The position numbers and the translations under genes were made by a program. 64,000 bases of DNA from Streptomyces sp. SCSIO 75703 (GTDB taxonomy: Bacteria > Actinomycetota > Actinomycetes > Streptomycetales > Streptomycetaceae): assembly GCF_036607905.1 (NCBI RefSeq), contig NZ_CP144555.1, positions 4,154,001-4,218,000 of the forward strand, in the 5' to 3' direction. The stretch's first letter is position 1. Every line of letters starts with the position of its first letter. Below are positions 8,026 to 16,026 of the stretch, in pieces. The notes beneath the pieces are model-generated. The model did no database searches and had not been told where the DNA came from. It saw only the letters and a list, made by a program, of their open reading frames with translations.

Positions 8026-9315
8026 GTGCCGTCCATCGACGTCGTCGTAGCCCGGGAAATCCTGGACTCCCGAGGCAATCCCACGGTCGAGGTCGAGGTC
8101 GGCCTCGACGACGGCAGCACGGGTCGTGCCGCCGTTCCGTCCGGTGCCTCCACGGGCGCCTTCGAGGCCGTCGAGCTTCGTGACGGCGACCCCAACCGCT
8201 ATCAGGGCAAGGGTGTCGAGAAGGCCGTCCTCGCCGTCATCGAGCAGATCGGCCCGGAGCTGGTCGGCTACGACGCCACCGAGCAGCGCCTGATCGACCA
8301 GGCCATGTTCGACCTGGACGCCACCGACAACAAGGGCTCCCTCGGCGCCAACGCCATCCTCGGCGTCTCCCTGGCCGTCGCCCACGCCGCCTCCGAGGCG
8401 TCCGACCTGCCGCTCTTCCGCTACCTGGGCGGTCCCAACGCGCACCTGCTGCCGGTGCCGATGATGAACATCCTGAACGGCGGCTCGCACGCCGACTCCA
8501 ACGTGGACATCCAGGAGTTCATGATCGCCCCGATCGGCGCGGAGTCCTTCTCCGAGGCGCTGCGCTGGGGCACCGAGGTCTACCACACCCTCAAGAAGGT
8601 GCTGAAGAGCAAGGGCCTGGCCACCGGCCTCGGCGACGAGGGCGGCTTCGCCCCCGACCTCGGCTCCAACCGCGAGGCGCTCGACCTCATCCTGGAGGCG
8701 GTCAAGGAGGCCGGCTACACGCCCGGCGAGCAGATCGCCCTGGCGCTCGACGTCGCCGCGTCCGAGTTCTACAAGGACGGCTCCTACGTCTTCGAGGGCA
8801 AGGAGCGCACCGCCGCCGAGATGACCGACTACTACGCCGAGCTGGTCGAGGCGTACCCGCTGGTCTCCATCGAGGACCCGCTCTTCGAGGACGACTGGGA
8901 GGGCTGGCAGACCATCACCGAGCGCCTGGGCGACAAGGTCCAGCTCGTCGGTGACGACCTGTTCGTCACCAACCCCGAGCGGCTGGCCCGCGGCATCGAG
9001 GACGGCGCCGCCAACGCCCTGCTGGTCAAGGTGAACCAGATCGGCTCGCTCACCGAGACCCTGGACGCGGTCGAGCTGGCCCAGCGCAACGGCTTCAAGT
9101 GCATGATGTCCCACCGCTCCGGCGAGACCGAGGACGTCACCATCGCCGACCTCGCCGTCGCCACCAACTGCGGCCAGATCAAGACCGGCGCCCCGGCCCG
9201 CTCCGAGCGCGTCGCCAAGTACAACCAGCTCCTGCGCATCGAGGAGATCCTCGACGACGCCGCGGTCTACGCCGGCCGCAGCGCCTTCCCGCGGTTCCGT
9301 CCCGCGGGCCAGTGA
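8026..9315 (+). CDS. eno: Enolase (phosphopyruvate hydratase)
   Basis: A 429-residue glycolytic enzyme converting 2-phosphoglycerate to phosphoenolpyruvate in the cytosol. Family landmarks are ILDSRGNPTVEVEV at the N-terminus, the GDEGGFAP loop, LLVKVNQIGSLTET with the catalytic Lys, and the SHRSGETEDVTIADLAVA signature. The length fits bacterial enolases. The start is taken as GTG at 8026, which gives the usual N-terminus PSIDVVVA; the ATG two codons upstream in the same frame (8020) is an alternative. GGAGA precedes it. It is followed by the divIC-like gene. Confidence 0.97.
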   Translation: MPSIDVVVAREILDSRGNPTVEVEVGLDDGSTGRAAVPSGASTGAFEAVELRDGDPNRYQGKGVEKAVLAVIEQIGPELVGYDATEQRLIDQAMFDLDATDNKGSLGANAILGVSLAVAHAASEASDLPLFRYLGGPNAHLLPVPMMNILNGGSHADSNVDIQEFMIAPIGAESFSEALRWGTEVYHTLKKVLKSKGLATGLGDEGGFAPDLGSNREALDLILEAVKEAGYTPGEQIALALDVAASEFYKDGSYVFEGKERTAAEMTDYYAELVEAYPLVSIEDPLFEDDWEGWQTITERLGDKVQLVGDDLFVTNPERLARGIEDGAANALLVKVNQIGSLTETLDAVELAQRNGFKCMMSHRSGETEDVTIADLAVATNCGQIKTGAPARSERVAKYNQLLRIEEILDDAAVYAGRSAFPRFRPAGQ

Positions 9316-9434
9316 GCACCGCGACAGCCGCGGCCTAGGCAGCGACGTCCGTACGTCCCCGTACCCGGTCCCGTACCGTGTGCGGGGACGTACGCACGTA
9401 GGACGACGCACCAGCCGAACGGGAGGCGCGGGAC

Positions 9435-9911
9435 ATGGCGGTGAAGGAACGGGACCGGTTCTCCACCGCGACCAGGATCAGGCTGCTCGGCGAGCAGACC
9501 GCGGCCCGGGTCTACCGTTCGCAGACCAAGCGCCAGGCCCGCCGCTCCCGGCTCACCGGCCGCGCGGCGCTGCTCGCCATGGTCCTGTGCTCCCTGGTGG
9601 TGGCCCTCGCCTACCCGATACGGCAGTACGTCGCCCAGCGCGCCGAGATCGCCGACCTGCGCCAGGAGCAGCAGCGCGCCCGGGGCCGGGTCGAGGAACT
9701 GCGCGATCTGAAGGCCCGCTGGCAGGACGACGCCTACGCCGAGCAGCAGATCCGGCAGCGGCTGCACTACGTGCTGCCGGGGGAGAAGGGCTTCGTCGTG
9801 GTCGGCCCCGACGCCTCCGAGCCCTCCCGGGGCGCCGACGGCGCCGACGACCGCCCCTGGTACAGCAACCTCTGGGACGGCGTCGACAAGTCCGACGCCC
9901 GCGACCAGTGA
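9435..9911 (+). CDS. divIC: Septum formation initiator, DivIC/FtsB family
   Basis: A 158-residue bitopic membrane protein. It has a basic cytosolic N-terminus of about 45 residues, one transmembrane helix (ALLAMVLCSLVVALAYPI), then a coiled coil (QYVAQRAEIADLRQEQQRARGRVEELRDL) and the conserved DDAYAEQQIRQRLHYVLPGEKGF segment. DivIC partners FtsL and FtsQ in the division complex; in Streptomyces it is needed for normal sporulation septa. It lies downstream of eno and upstream of a DUF501 gene, the usual actinobacterial order. Confidence 0.92.
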   Translation: MAVKERDRFSTATRIRLLGEQTAARVYRSQTKRQARRSRLTGRAALLAMVLCSLVVALAYPIRQYVAQRAEIADLRQEQQRARGRVEELRDLKARWQDDAYAEQQIRQRLHYVLPGEKGFVVVGPDASEPSRGADGADDRPWYSNLWDGVDKSDARDQ

Positions 9912-9940
9912 ACCGACAGAGAGACATCCGGAAGACAGTC

Positions 9941-10552
9941 ATGCAGACCCCTCCGCCGCCCACCCCGCGCACCGAACCCACCGACGCGGACGTCCGGGCG
10001 TTCCGGCAGCAGCTCGGACGCCCCCCGCGCGGCCTGCGGGCCATCGCGCACCGCTGCCCCTGCGGGCAGCCGGACGTCGTGGAGACGGCACCCCGGCTGC
10101 CCGACGGCACTCCCTTCCCCACGCTGTACTACCTGACGTGCCCGAAGGCCGCCTCCGCCATCGGCACGCTGGAGGCCGACGGCGTGATGAAGGAGATGAC
10201 CGAGCGGCTGGCCACCGACCCCGTCCTGGCCGCCGCCTACCGGGCCGCGCACGAGGACTACATCCGGCGGCGCGACGAGATCGAGGAGCTGACCGGCTTC
10301 CCGAGCGCCGGCGGCATGCCCGACCGCGTCAAGTGCCTGCACGTGCTGGTCGCGCACTCGCTGGCGGCCGGCCCCGGCGTCAACCCGCTGGGCGACGAGG
10401 CCCTCGCCCTGTTGCCCGAGTGGTGGCGCAAGGGCCCCTGCGTCACCGGCACCGAAACCGGGACAGGCGCCGAAACCGGAACAGGCACCGGAGCCGGCAC
10501 CGGCACCGGTGGGGCCGGCCGGACCGGTGGGACCGAGGGGGAGGGCCGGTGA
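9941..10552 (+). CDS. DUF501 family protein
   Basis: A 203-residue protein of unknown function. The family core runs from DVRAFRQQLGRPPRGL to about residue 165 and includes HRCPCGQPDVV, PTLYYLTCPKA and GMPDRVKCLHVLVAHSLA, with several conserved Cys and His that could bind a metal. The last 35 residues are a low-complexity Gly/Thr tail encoded by tandem ACCGG-rich repeats (10450-10535). Its stop overlaps the GTG of the next gene (GTGA). The conserved placement between divIC and ppx supports a real gene. Confidence 0.85.
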   Translation: MQTPPPPTPRTEPTDADVRAFRQQLGRPPRGLRAIAHRCPCGQPDVVETAPRLPDGTPFPTLYYLTCPKAASAIGTLEADGVMKEMTERLATDPVLAAAYRAAHEDYIRRRDEIEELTGFPSAGGMPDRVKCLHVLVAHSLAAGPGVNPLGDEALALLPEWWRKGPCVTGTETGTGAETGTGTGAGTGTGGAGRTGGTEGEGR

Positions 10553-11514
10553 CGCGCGTCGCCGCCATCGACTGCGGGACGAACTCCATCCGCCTGCTGA
10601 TCGCCGACGCCGACCCCGCCACCGGCGTCCTGACCGACCTGGACCGGCGCATGACCATCGTGCGGCTCGGCCAGGGCGTCGACCGCACGGGCAGGCTGGC
10701 GCCCGAGGCGCTGGAGCGCACGTTCGCCGCCTGCCGGGAGTACGCGCGGGCCATCGAGGAGCACGGCGCCGGCCGGCTGCGCTTCGTGGCGACCTCCGCC
10801 TCCCGGGACGCCGAGAACCGCGACGACTTCGTGCGCGGCGTGCGGGACATCCTCGGCGTGGAGCCGGAGGTCGTCACCGGCGACGAGGAAGCCGCGCTCT
10901 CCTTCGCCGGCGCCACCCGCGAACTCGCCGGGCCCACCGCGTCCGGGGACCGGGCCGGCGCACCGTACCTCGTCGTGGACATCGGCGGCGGTTCCACCGA
11001 GTTCGTCGTCGGCGACGACCGCGTGCGCGCCGCCCGCTCCGTCGACATCGGCTGCGTGCGGATGACGGAACGTCACCTGGTGCGCGACGGGGCGGTGAGC
11101 GACCCGCCCGCCGAGGAGCGGATCGCCGCGATGCGGGCCGACATCGAGGCGGCGCTCGACACGGCCGAGCAAGCGGTGCCGCTGCGTGAGGCACGCACCC
11201 TGGTGGGGCTCGCGGGGTCGGTGACGACGGTCTCCGCGATCGCGCAGGACCTGCCCGCGTACGACTCGGCGGCCATCCACCACTCCCGCGTCCCCGTGGA
11301 CCGGGTCCGTGAGATCACCGGCCGGCTGCTGCGCTCCACCCACGCCGAGCGCGCGGCCATCCCCTCGCTCCACCCGGGCCGCGTCGACGTGATCGGCGCG
11401 GGCGCCCTCGTCCTGCTCTCGATCATGGAGCGCGCGGGCGCCGGGGAGGTCGTCGTCAGCGAACACGACATCCTCGACGGCATCGCTCATTACGCGGCGA
11501 GCGAGGCGCGTTGA
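10549..11514 (+). CDS. ppx: Exopolyphosphatase / pppGpp phosphohydrolase, C-terminus altered by an insertion
   Basis: A 321-residue Ppx/GppA-family protein with the ASKHA phosphate-binding motifs IDCGTNSIRLLI near the start and VDIGGGSTEFVVG near residue 143. It hydrolyses polyphosphate or pppGpp. The normal family ending, ILDGIAWSLA plus a tail, is interrupted: after ILDGIA this copy reads HYAASEAR and stops. The expected ending is found 683 bases downstream (12153-12260), beyond a toxin-antitoxin pair. The protein probably still works, because only the last residues differ. The start is a GTG overlapping the DUF501 stop. Confidence 0.9.
   Translation: MTRVAAIDCGTNSIRLLIADADPATGVLTDLDRRMTIVRLGQGVDRTGRLAPEALERTFAACREYARAIEEHGAGRLRFVATSASRDAENRDDFVRGVRDILGVEPEVVTGDEEAALSFAGATRELAGPTASGDRAGAPYLVVDIGGGSTEFVVGDDRVRAARSVDIGCVRMTERHLVRDGAVSDPPAEERIAAMRADIEAALDTAEQAVPLREARTLVGLAGSVTTVSAIAQDLPAYDSAAIHHSRVPVDRVREITGRLLRSTHAERAAIPSLHPGRVDVIGAGALVLLSIMERAGAGEVVVSEHDILDGIAHYAASEAR
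11470..11486. repeat. 17-bp direct repeat, copy 1 (left edge of the toxin-antitoxin insertion)
   Basis: ATCCTCGACGGCATCGC, inside the 3' end of ppx. An identical copy lies at 12153-12169. Confidence 0.9.
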
Positions 11515-11522
11515 GGGGCGGT

Positions 11523-11545
11523 GCCCGGCGACATGGGTGCCGGGC
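11523..11545. terminator. Bidirectional hairpin between ppx and the toxin gene
   Basis: A 7-bp stem (GCCCGGC / GCCGGGC) with a 9-base loop lies between two converging stop codons at 11514 and 11552. Confidence 0.5.
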
Positions 11546-11551
11546 GGGGCG

Positions 11552-11821
11552 TCACAGGTTGCGGTAGACGTCCCGCCGGTCGCCCACCTTGACGACCAGG
11601 ACGACGAGTTCGCCGTCGTTGATCTGATAAGCGATCCGGTAGCTTCCGACCCGGAGCCGGTAGAGCCCGGACGGGCCGGTGAGCTTCTTGACGTCGGCGT
11701 CCTGACGGTAGGGGTCGTCACCGAGTGAGGTCAGCGCGGTCAGGATGCGCATGGCGTCGGGTCGGCTGAGGGACCGCAGTTGCCGCTGCGCCGCCGTGGT
11801 GAACCGGAAGGCGTACTTCAC
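11552..11821 (-). CDS. RelE/ParE-superfamily toxin
   Basis: An 89-residue protein typical of RelE-type mRNA interferases: MKYAFRFTTAAQRQLRSLS at the N-terminus, the middle PYRQDADVKKLTG, then LYRLRVGSYRIAYQI and the C-terminal VVLVVKVGDRRDVY. It is expected to cleave mRNA on the ribosome unless bound by its antitoxin. Its ATG overlaps the antitoxin stop codon by 4 bases, so the pair is one transcription and translation unit. The pair lies inside a 17-bp direct-repeat bracket in ppx. Confidence 0.9.
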   Translation of the reverse strand: MKYAFRFTTAAQRQLRSLSRPDAMRILTALTSLGDDPYRQDADVKKLTGPSGLYRLRVGSYRIAYQINDGELVVLVVKVGDRRDVYRNL

Positions 11822-12090
11822 GCCGCCTCGCCTTCCCGCTCGGTGAACAGGTCCGCCAGCAGTTCCGCCATGGTCACGGTGGTGCCGCCCTCGGCCAGCA
11901 CCGCTTCGGCCTCGCGCGCCAGCATCACGTCGGCCGCTTCCTCCAGCGCTTCGAAGTCCGAGATCGGAACCACGGCCGCCACCGGGGCGCCGTTGCGCGT
12001 GATGACGGTCGGGACGCCTTCCTCGGCCCGGTTGATGTGGTCGGCGAGGTGGGCGCGGGCTTCCCGTACGGTCACGGTGTTCTCAGTCAT
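11818..12090 (-). CDS. Phd/YefM-family antitoxin
   Basis: A 90-residue protein. The N-terminal half is the Phd/YefM DNA-binding fold (VTVREARAHLADHINRAEEG, VPTVITRNGAPVAAVVPISDFEALEE). The acidic C-terminal half should wrap the RelE-like toxin. These antitoxins repress their own operon, and a pair of TGTAC elements just upstream (12099-12118) is a good operator candidate. It is the first gene of the module; the toxin overlaps by 4 bases. Confidence 0.9.
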   Translation of the reverse strand: MTENTVTVREARAHLADHINRAEEGVPTVITRNGAPVAAVVPISDFEALEEAADVMLAREAEAVLAEGGTTVTMAELLADLFTEREGEAA

Positions 12091-12098
12091 GAGCCCAG

Positions 12099-12118
12099 TG
12101 TACGCGCGCTCGTGTACA
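12099..12118. promoter_or_regulatory. Candidate autoregulatory operator of the toxin-antitoxin pair
   Basis: TGTACG (12099-12104) and the palindromic TGTACA core inside GTGTACAC (12112-12119) lie 9-28 bases upstream of the antitoxin ATG. YefM-type repressors are known to bind paired TGTACA cores. The spacing here (14 bases centre to centre) differs slightly from the E. coli case. Confidence 0.5.
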
Positions 12119-12152
12119 CGCGGGCAGATGCCGGGAGTCGCGTTCGTGAGCG

Positions 12153-12169
12153 ATCCTCGACGGCATCGC
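12153..12169. repeat. 17-bp direct repeat, copy 2
   Basis: Identical to 11470-11486 over all 17 bases. It marks the right edge of the inserted toxin-antitoxin segment. Confidence 0.9.
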
Positions 12170-12260
12170 CTGGTCCCTGGCCGAGGCGTCCGGCCCCTCC
12201 GGAGGGGCTTTCGGAGGGCGTCCGGTCCGCGATTCCTACTGGCCGGTAGCCTCCCGCTGA
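12153..12260 (+). pseudogene. Detached original 3' end of ppx
   Basis: Starting at the second 17-bp repeat, the frame encodes ILDGIAWSLAEASGPSGG and continues for 35 residues to TGA at 12258-12260. ILDGIAWS is the expected continuation after SEHD in Ppx/GppA proteins of this group, so this is the displaced C-terminus of the gene that now ends at 11514. It has no start of its own. Confidence 0.85.
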
Positions 12261-12336
12261 GCAGGGCGGTTGGCATCCGAGCGGCCCTCCTGGGGCCCGG
12301 GAAAGGGCCCTTGGGGGCACTCCGCGGAAGAAACTT

Positions 12337-12352
12337 CGTGAAGTTCTTCACA
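12337..12352. promoter_or_regulatory. Rex-like operator upstream of ndh
   Basis: CGTGAAGTTCTTCACA contains the perfect palindrome GTGAAGTTCTTCAC and matches the Rex operator pattern TGTGAA-N4-TTCACA except for the first base. A weaker relative, TTTGAACGTGTTCAGG, lies at 12417-12432. Rex senses NADH/NAD+, and respiratory NADH dehydrogenase genes are typical targets. The distance to the ndh start (about 310 bases) means the promoter would have to lie in this leader. The rest of 12261-12658 shows only small hairpins (for example GGCCCCC/GGGGGCC near 12359-12376) and no gene. Confidence 0.5.
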
Positions 12353-12658
12353 AGGAAATGGCCCCCGATGGGGGCCGAAACCGCGAGGGCTGACCCTTTT
12401 GGGGGGTCAACTGCCGTTTGAACGTGTTCAGGTCGGTGTCGCGGAGGTCTGCGGAAAGCCCCTTCCAAGGTGTCGTGCGGACCGCCGGAAGGTGCGGAGA
12501 CGCAGCTCACGCGGTGTTGACAAGGGGACAGACCACCCTCGGTTCCCCCCTCCGTCATGATCTTCGTCACGGGGGGCGGGGATGGTAACACAGGGTACGA
12601 CCAAGCTTGTGAAGGGGCGCACTAACCACCCCCCACGGGCAGGTGGATACTCGATGGC

Positions 12659-14062
12659 ATGAGCACCACGGAGCGTCCCAGGATCCTCGTAGTAGGCGGT
12701 GGGTACGTAGGCCTGTACGCAGCTCGACGCATCCAGAAGAAGATGCGTTACGGCGAGGCGACCGTCACCGTCGTCGACCCGCGGTCGTACATGACCTACC
12801 AGCCCTTCCTCCCCGAAGCCGCCGCCGGCAACATCTCCCCGCGGCACGTCGTCGTCCCCCTGCGGCGCGTGCTCCCCAAGGCGGAGGTCCTCACCGGCCG
12901 GGTCACCACCATCGACCAGGACCGCAAGGTCGCCACGATCGCCCCGCTGGTCGGCGACGCGTACGAGCTGCCGTTCGACTACCTGGTCATCGCCATGGGC
13001 GCGGTCTCCCGCACCTTCCCGATCCCCGGCCTCGCCGAGCAGGGCATCGGCATGAAGGGCATCGAGGAGTCCATCGGACTGCGCAACCACGTCCTGGAGC
13101 AGCTCGACAAGGCCGACTCCACCACGGACGAGGACATCCGGCGCAAGGCGCTTACCTTCGTCTTCGTGGGCGGCGGCTTCGCCGGCGCGGAGACCATCGG
13201 CGAGGTCGAGGACATGGCCCGCGACGCCGCCAAGTACTACAAGAACGTCTCCCGTGACGACATGCGCTTCATCCTCGTCGACGCGGCCGACAAGATCCTC
13301 CCCGAGGTGGGCCCCAAGCTCGGCCAGTACGGCAAGGAGCACCTGGAGAGCCGCGGCGTCGAGATCTACCTGTCCACCTCCATGGACTCCTGCGTCGACG
13401 GCCACGTGGTGCTGAAGAACGGCCTGGAGGTCGACTCCGGCACGATCGTGTGGACGGCGGGCGTCAAGCCCAACCCGGCACTGTCCCGCTTCGGCCTGCC
13501 GCTCGGCCCCCGCGGCCACGTCGACGTCGACCCGACCCTCCAGGTCAAGGGCACCGACTACATCTGGGCCGCGGGCGACAACGCCCAGGTGCCCGACCTC
13601 GTCGGCCGCAAGGCGGGCAACGAGAACGCCTGGTGCCCGCCGAACGCCCAGCACGCGCTGCGCCAGGCCAAGACCCTCGGCGACAACGTCATCTCCGGCA
13701 TGCGGGGCTTCCCGCAGAAGGAGTACAGCCACGCCAACAAGGGCGCGGTGGCGGGCCTCGGCCTGCACAAGGGCGTCGCGATGATCGTCATGGGCAAGAT
13801 GAAGATCAAGCTCAAGGGCCGTCTCGCCTGGTACATGCACCGCACCTACCACGGCCTGGCCATGCCGACCTGGAACCGGAAGATCCGCGTCTTCGCGGAC
13901 TGGACGCTGGCCATGTTCCTCAAGCGCGAGGTCGTCTCCCTCGGGGCGATCGAGACGCCGCGCGAGGAGTTCTACGAGGCCGCCAAGCCGGCCCCGGCCG
14001 CCGCGCCGAAGGCCGAGACCGCGCCGAAGCCCGCGGAGTCGGAGAAGGCCGCCGCCTCCTGA
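12659..14062 (+). CDS. ndh: Type II NADH dehydrogenase (non-proton-pumping)
   Basis: A 467-residue flavoprotein that passes electrons from NADH to menaquinone at the inner face of the membrane. It has the FAD-binding VVGGGYVGLYAA at residue 11, the second nucleotide-binding motif FVGGGFAGAETIGEVED near residue 165, the FAD-pocket DYIWAAGDNAQVPD, and the NAENAxxxPPNAQHA-like quinone-site region (NAWCPPNAQHALRQA). The C-terminal membrane-anchoring region ends in an Ala/Pro/Lys-rich tail. The start ATG is weakly preceded by a ribosome site. A Rex-like box upstream suggests redox control. Confidence 0.94.
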   Translation: MSTTERPRILVVGGGYVGLYAARRIQKKMRYGEATVTVVDPRSYMTYQPFLPEAAAGNISPRHVVVPLRRVLPKAEVLTGRVTTIDQDRKVATIAPLVGDAYELPFDYLVIAMGAVSRTFPIPGLAEQGIGMKGIEESIGLRNHVLEQLDKADSTTDEDIRRKALTFVFVGGGFAGAETIGEVEDMARDAAKYYKNVSRDDMRFILVDAADKILPEVGPKLGQYGKEHLESRGVEIYLSTSMDSCVDGHVVLKNGLEVDSGTIVWTAGVKPNPALSRFGLPLGPRGHVDVDPTLQVKGTDYIWAAGDNAQVPDLVGRKAGNENAWCPPNAQHALRQAKTLGDNVISGMRGFPQKEYSHANKGAVAGLGLHKGVAMIVMGKMKIKLKGRLAWYMHRTYHGLAMPTWNRKIRVFADWTLAMFLKREVVSLGAIETPREEFYEAAKPAPAAAPKAETAPKPAESEKAAAS

Positions 14063-14084
14063 CCTCCGGTCACCGGCAGTCCCG

Positions 14085-14124
14085 GAAGGGGCCACCCGCC
14101 ATCCGTGGTGCGGGCGGCCCCTTC
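14085..14124. terminator. Hairpin terminator after ndh
   Basis: Arms GAAGGGGCCACCCGC and GCGGGCGGCCCCTTC pair over 14 of 15 positions, 22 bases after the ndh stop. The following stretch to 14635 shows no gene I can support; short open frames there lack recognisable domains. Confidence 0.75.
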
Positions 14125-14635
14125 GTCCGTTCCGGTACGGCACACGCGGCGCGGACCCGGGGCCAGGGAGTCGGCCGTGGTGCGGGGGCTCCGCGACGTC
14201 CGGGTGCCGCCGGCCGGTGACGGCCCCGCTCACCGACGACGAGGAACGGCGCCGCCGGGCCGTGCCGTTCGCCGCGCTCGGGCGGGCGCGCTCTCCGGGC
14301 GGGACCGGGCGCGCCACCCGGCGTACGCACCGGAGCACCGCAGCCGTCCGGTCGAGGCCGCCCGGCGCCCGACCGCCCACCGGGGACTGCCGGTGTCCGT
14401 CGACGCCGAGGACGCGACCCGCGCGCGCCTCGGCCCGCCGGGGTACGAGCGGGCCCCGCAGAGCCTTCCCGGCCCCCGCGCCCGAGCGGGCGTCCGCGGT
14501 GGGCGGGGCGTACCGGAAGGGTGACATGGGCACCCATTTTGCCCAGCCGTGACTTCGTGGCGGGACTGTCCCGCGGGTCCCGGGGTGTTTACGTGGTGTT
14601 GGACATTCCGGGATCGTTCATCACGGAGGTACGCC

Positions 14636-15937
14636 ATGGCTGACGCCGCGCTGCGGCTGCAGAACCTCTTCGAACAGTTGCTGGGAACCCCCCTCTCGGT
14701 GCGCATCCGTGCCTGGGACGGTTCCGAGGCCGGGCCGCCGGGAGCGCCCGCGCTCGTCGTCCGCAACCGCCGGGCCCTGCGCCGGCTCCTCTTCAAGCCG
14801 GGCGAACTCGGCCTCGCCCGCGCCTGGGTGGCCGGCGACCTCGACATCGACGGGGACCTCTACACCGCCCTCGAATCGCTCGCCGGCCTCGTCTGGGAGC
14901 GCGGCGAGGACGCCCCCGGCCTGCTGGCCTCGCTGCGCGACCCCGGGGCGCGGGCCGCCGCCCGCGGACTGGTGCGGCTCGCCGGGCCGCCGCTGCCGCC
15001 CGCCCCGCCGCCGGAGGAGATCCGCCGGGTCCGCGGCCACCTGCACACCCGCCGCACCGACCGCCGTGCCATCAGCCACCACTACGACGTCGGCAACGCC
15101 TTCTACGAGCTGGTCCTCGGCCCGTCCATGGTCTACTCCTGCGCCTACTGGAACGCCCCCGAGACCGAGGGCGGCACCCTGGAGGACGCCCAGCGCGACA
15201 AGCTCGAACTCGTCTGCCGCAAGCTGGACCTGAGCCCCGGCCGGCGGCTGCTGGACGTCGGCTGCGGCTGGGGCTCCCTGGCCATCCACGCCGCCCGCGA
15301 GCACGACGTGCGGGTCGTCGGCGTCACCCTCTCCCAGGAGCAGGCCGCGTACGCGCGCAAACGCGTCGCCGAGGAGGGGCTCACCGACCGGGTGGAGATC
15401 CGCGTCCAGGACTACCGGGACGTCGCCGACGGCCCCTACGACGCCATCTCCTCCATCGGCATGGCCGAGCACGTCGGCGCCGAACCGTACCTGCGCTACG
15501 CCGGGGACCTGTTCCGGCTGCTCAGGCCGGGAGGGCGGCTGCTGAACCACCAGATCGCCCGGCGCCCCCAGAACGACGAGTCCGCGTACACCGTCGACGC
15601 CTTCATCGACGCGTACGTCTTCCCCGACGGGGAACTGGCCCCGGTCGGCACGACCGTCACCCAGTTGGAGCGGGCCGGATTCGAGGTCCGCGACGTCGAG
15701 TCGATCCGCGAGCACTACGCGCTGACCCTGCGCCGCTGGGTCGCCAACCTGGAGTCCGAGTGGGCGGCGGCCACCCGCCTGGTCAGCCCCGGCCGGGCCC
15801 GCGTCTGGCGCCTCTACATGGCCGCCTCCGCGCTCGCCTTCGAACGCAACCGCATCGGCGTCAACCAGGTCCTCGCCGTGAAGACCCCCGAGTCGGGCCG
15901 CTCCGGCCTGCCGCTGCGCGCCCGCACCTGGAACTGA
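14636..15937 (+). CDS. cfa: Cyclopropane-fatty-acyl-phospholipid synthase family methyltransferase
   Basis: A 433-residue SAM-dependent enzyme that methylenates unsaturated acyl chains of membrane phospholipids. It carries the N-terminal lipid-binding region, ISHHYDVGNAFYELVLG, the SAM motif LLDVGCGWGSLAIHAA near residue 205, VTLSQEQAAYA, and the C-terminal ESIREHYALTLRRWVANL typical of CFA synthases. The start ATG has CGGAGG upstream. Enzymes of this family in actinomycetes can also act on other lipids, so the exact substrate is not certain. Confidence 0.92.
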   Translation: MADAALRLQNLFEQLLGTPLSVRIRAWDGSEAGPPGAPALVVRNRRALRRLLFKPGELGLARAWVAGDLDIDGDLYTALESLAGLVWERGEDAPGLLASLRDPGARAAARGLVRLAGPPLPPAPPPEEIRRVRGHLHTRRTDRRAISHHYDVGNAFYELVLGPSMVYSCAYWNAPETEGGTLEDAQRDKLELVCRKLDLSPGRRLLDVGCGWGSLAIHAAREHDVRVVGVTLSQEQAAYARKRVAEEGLTDRVEIRVQDYRDVADGPYDAISSIGMAEHVGAEPYLRYAGDLFRLLRPGGRLLNHQIARRPQNDESAYTVDAFIDAYVFPDGELAPVGTTVTQLERAGFEVRDVESIREHYALTLRRWVANLESEWAAATRLVSPGRARVWRLYMAASALAFERNRIGVNQVLAVKTPESGRSGLPLRARTWN

Positions 15938-15953
15938 ACGGCACCGCGCCCGC

Positions 15954-15995
15954 GCGAGGGCCCCGCCGCCGTCGGTACGGCCGCGGGGCCCTCGC
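15954..15995. terminator. Bidirectional hairpin between cfa and the ABC permease gene
   Basis: A perfect 13-bp stem (GCGAGGGCCCCGC / GCGGGGCCCTCGC) with a 16-base loop, between converging genes. Confidence 0.75.
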
Positions 15996-16026
15996 ACACC
16001 GCCTCGCGCGGCGGCCGGCGCACCGG

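Noticed and set aside
14105..14524. Short open frames between ndh and cfa
   Set aside because: No recognisable domain and Arg/Pro-rich composition; two frames compete. A decayed gene is possible but cannot be supported.
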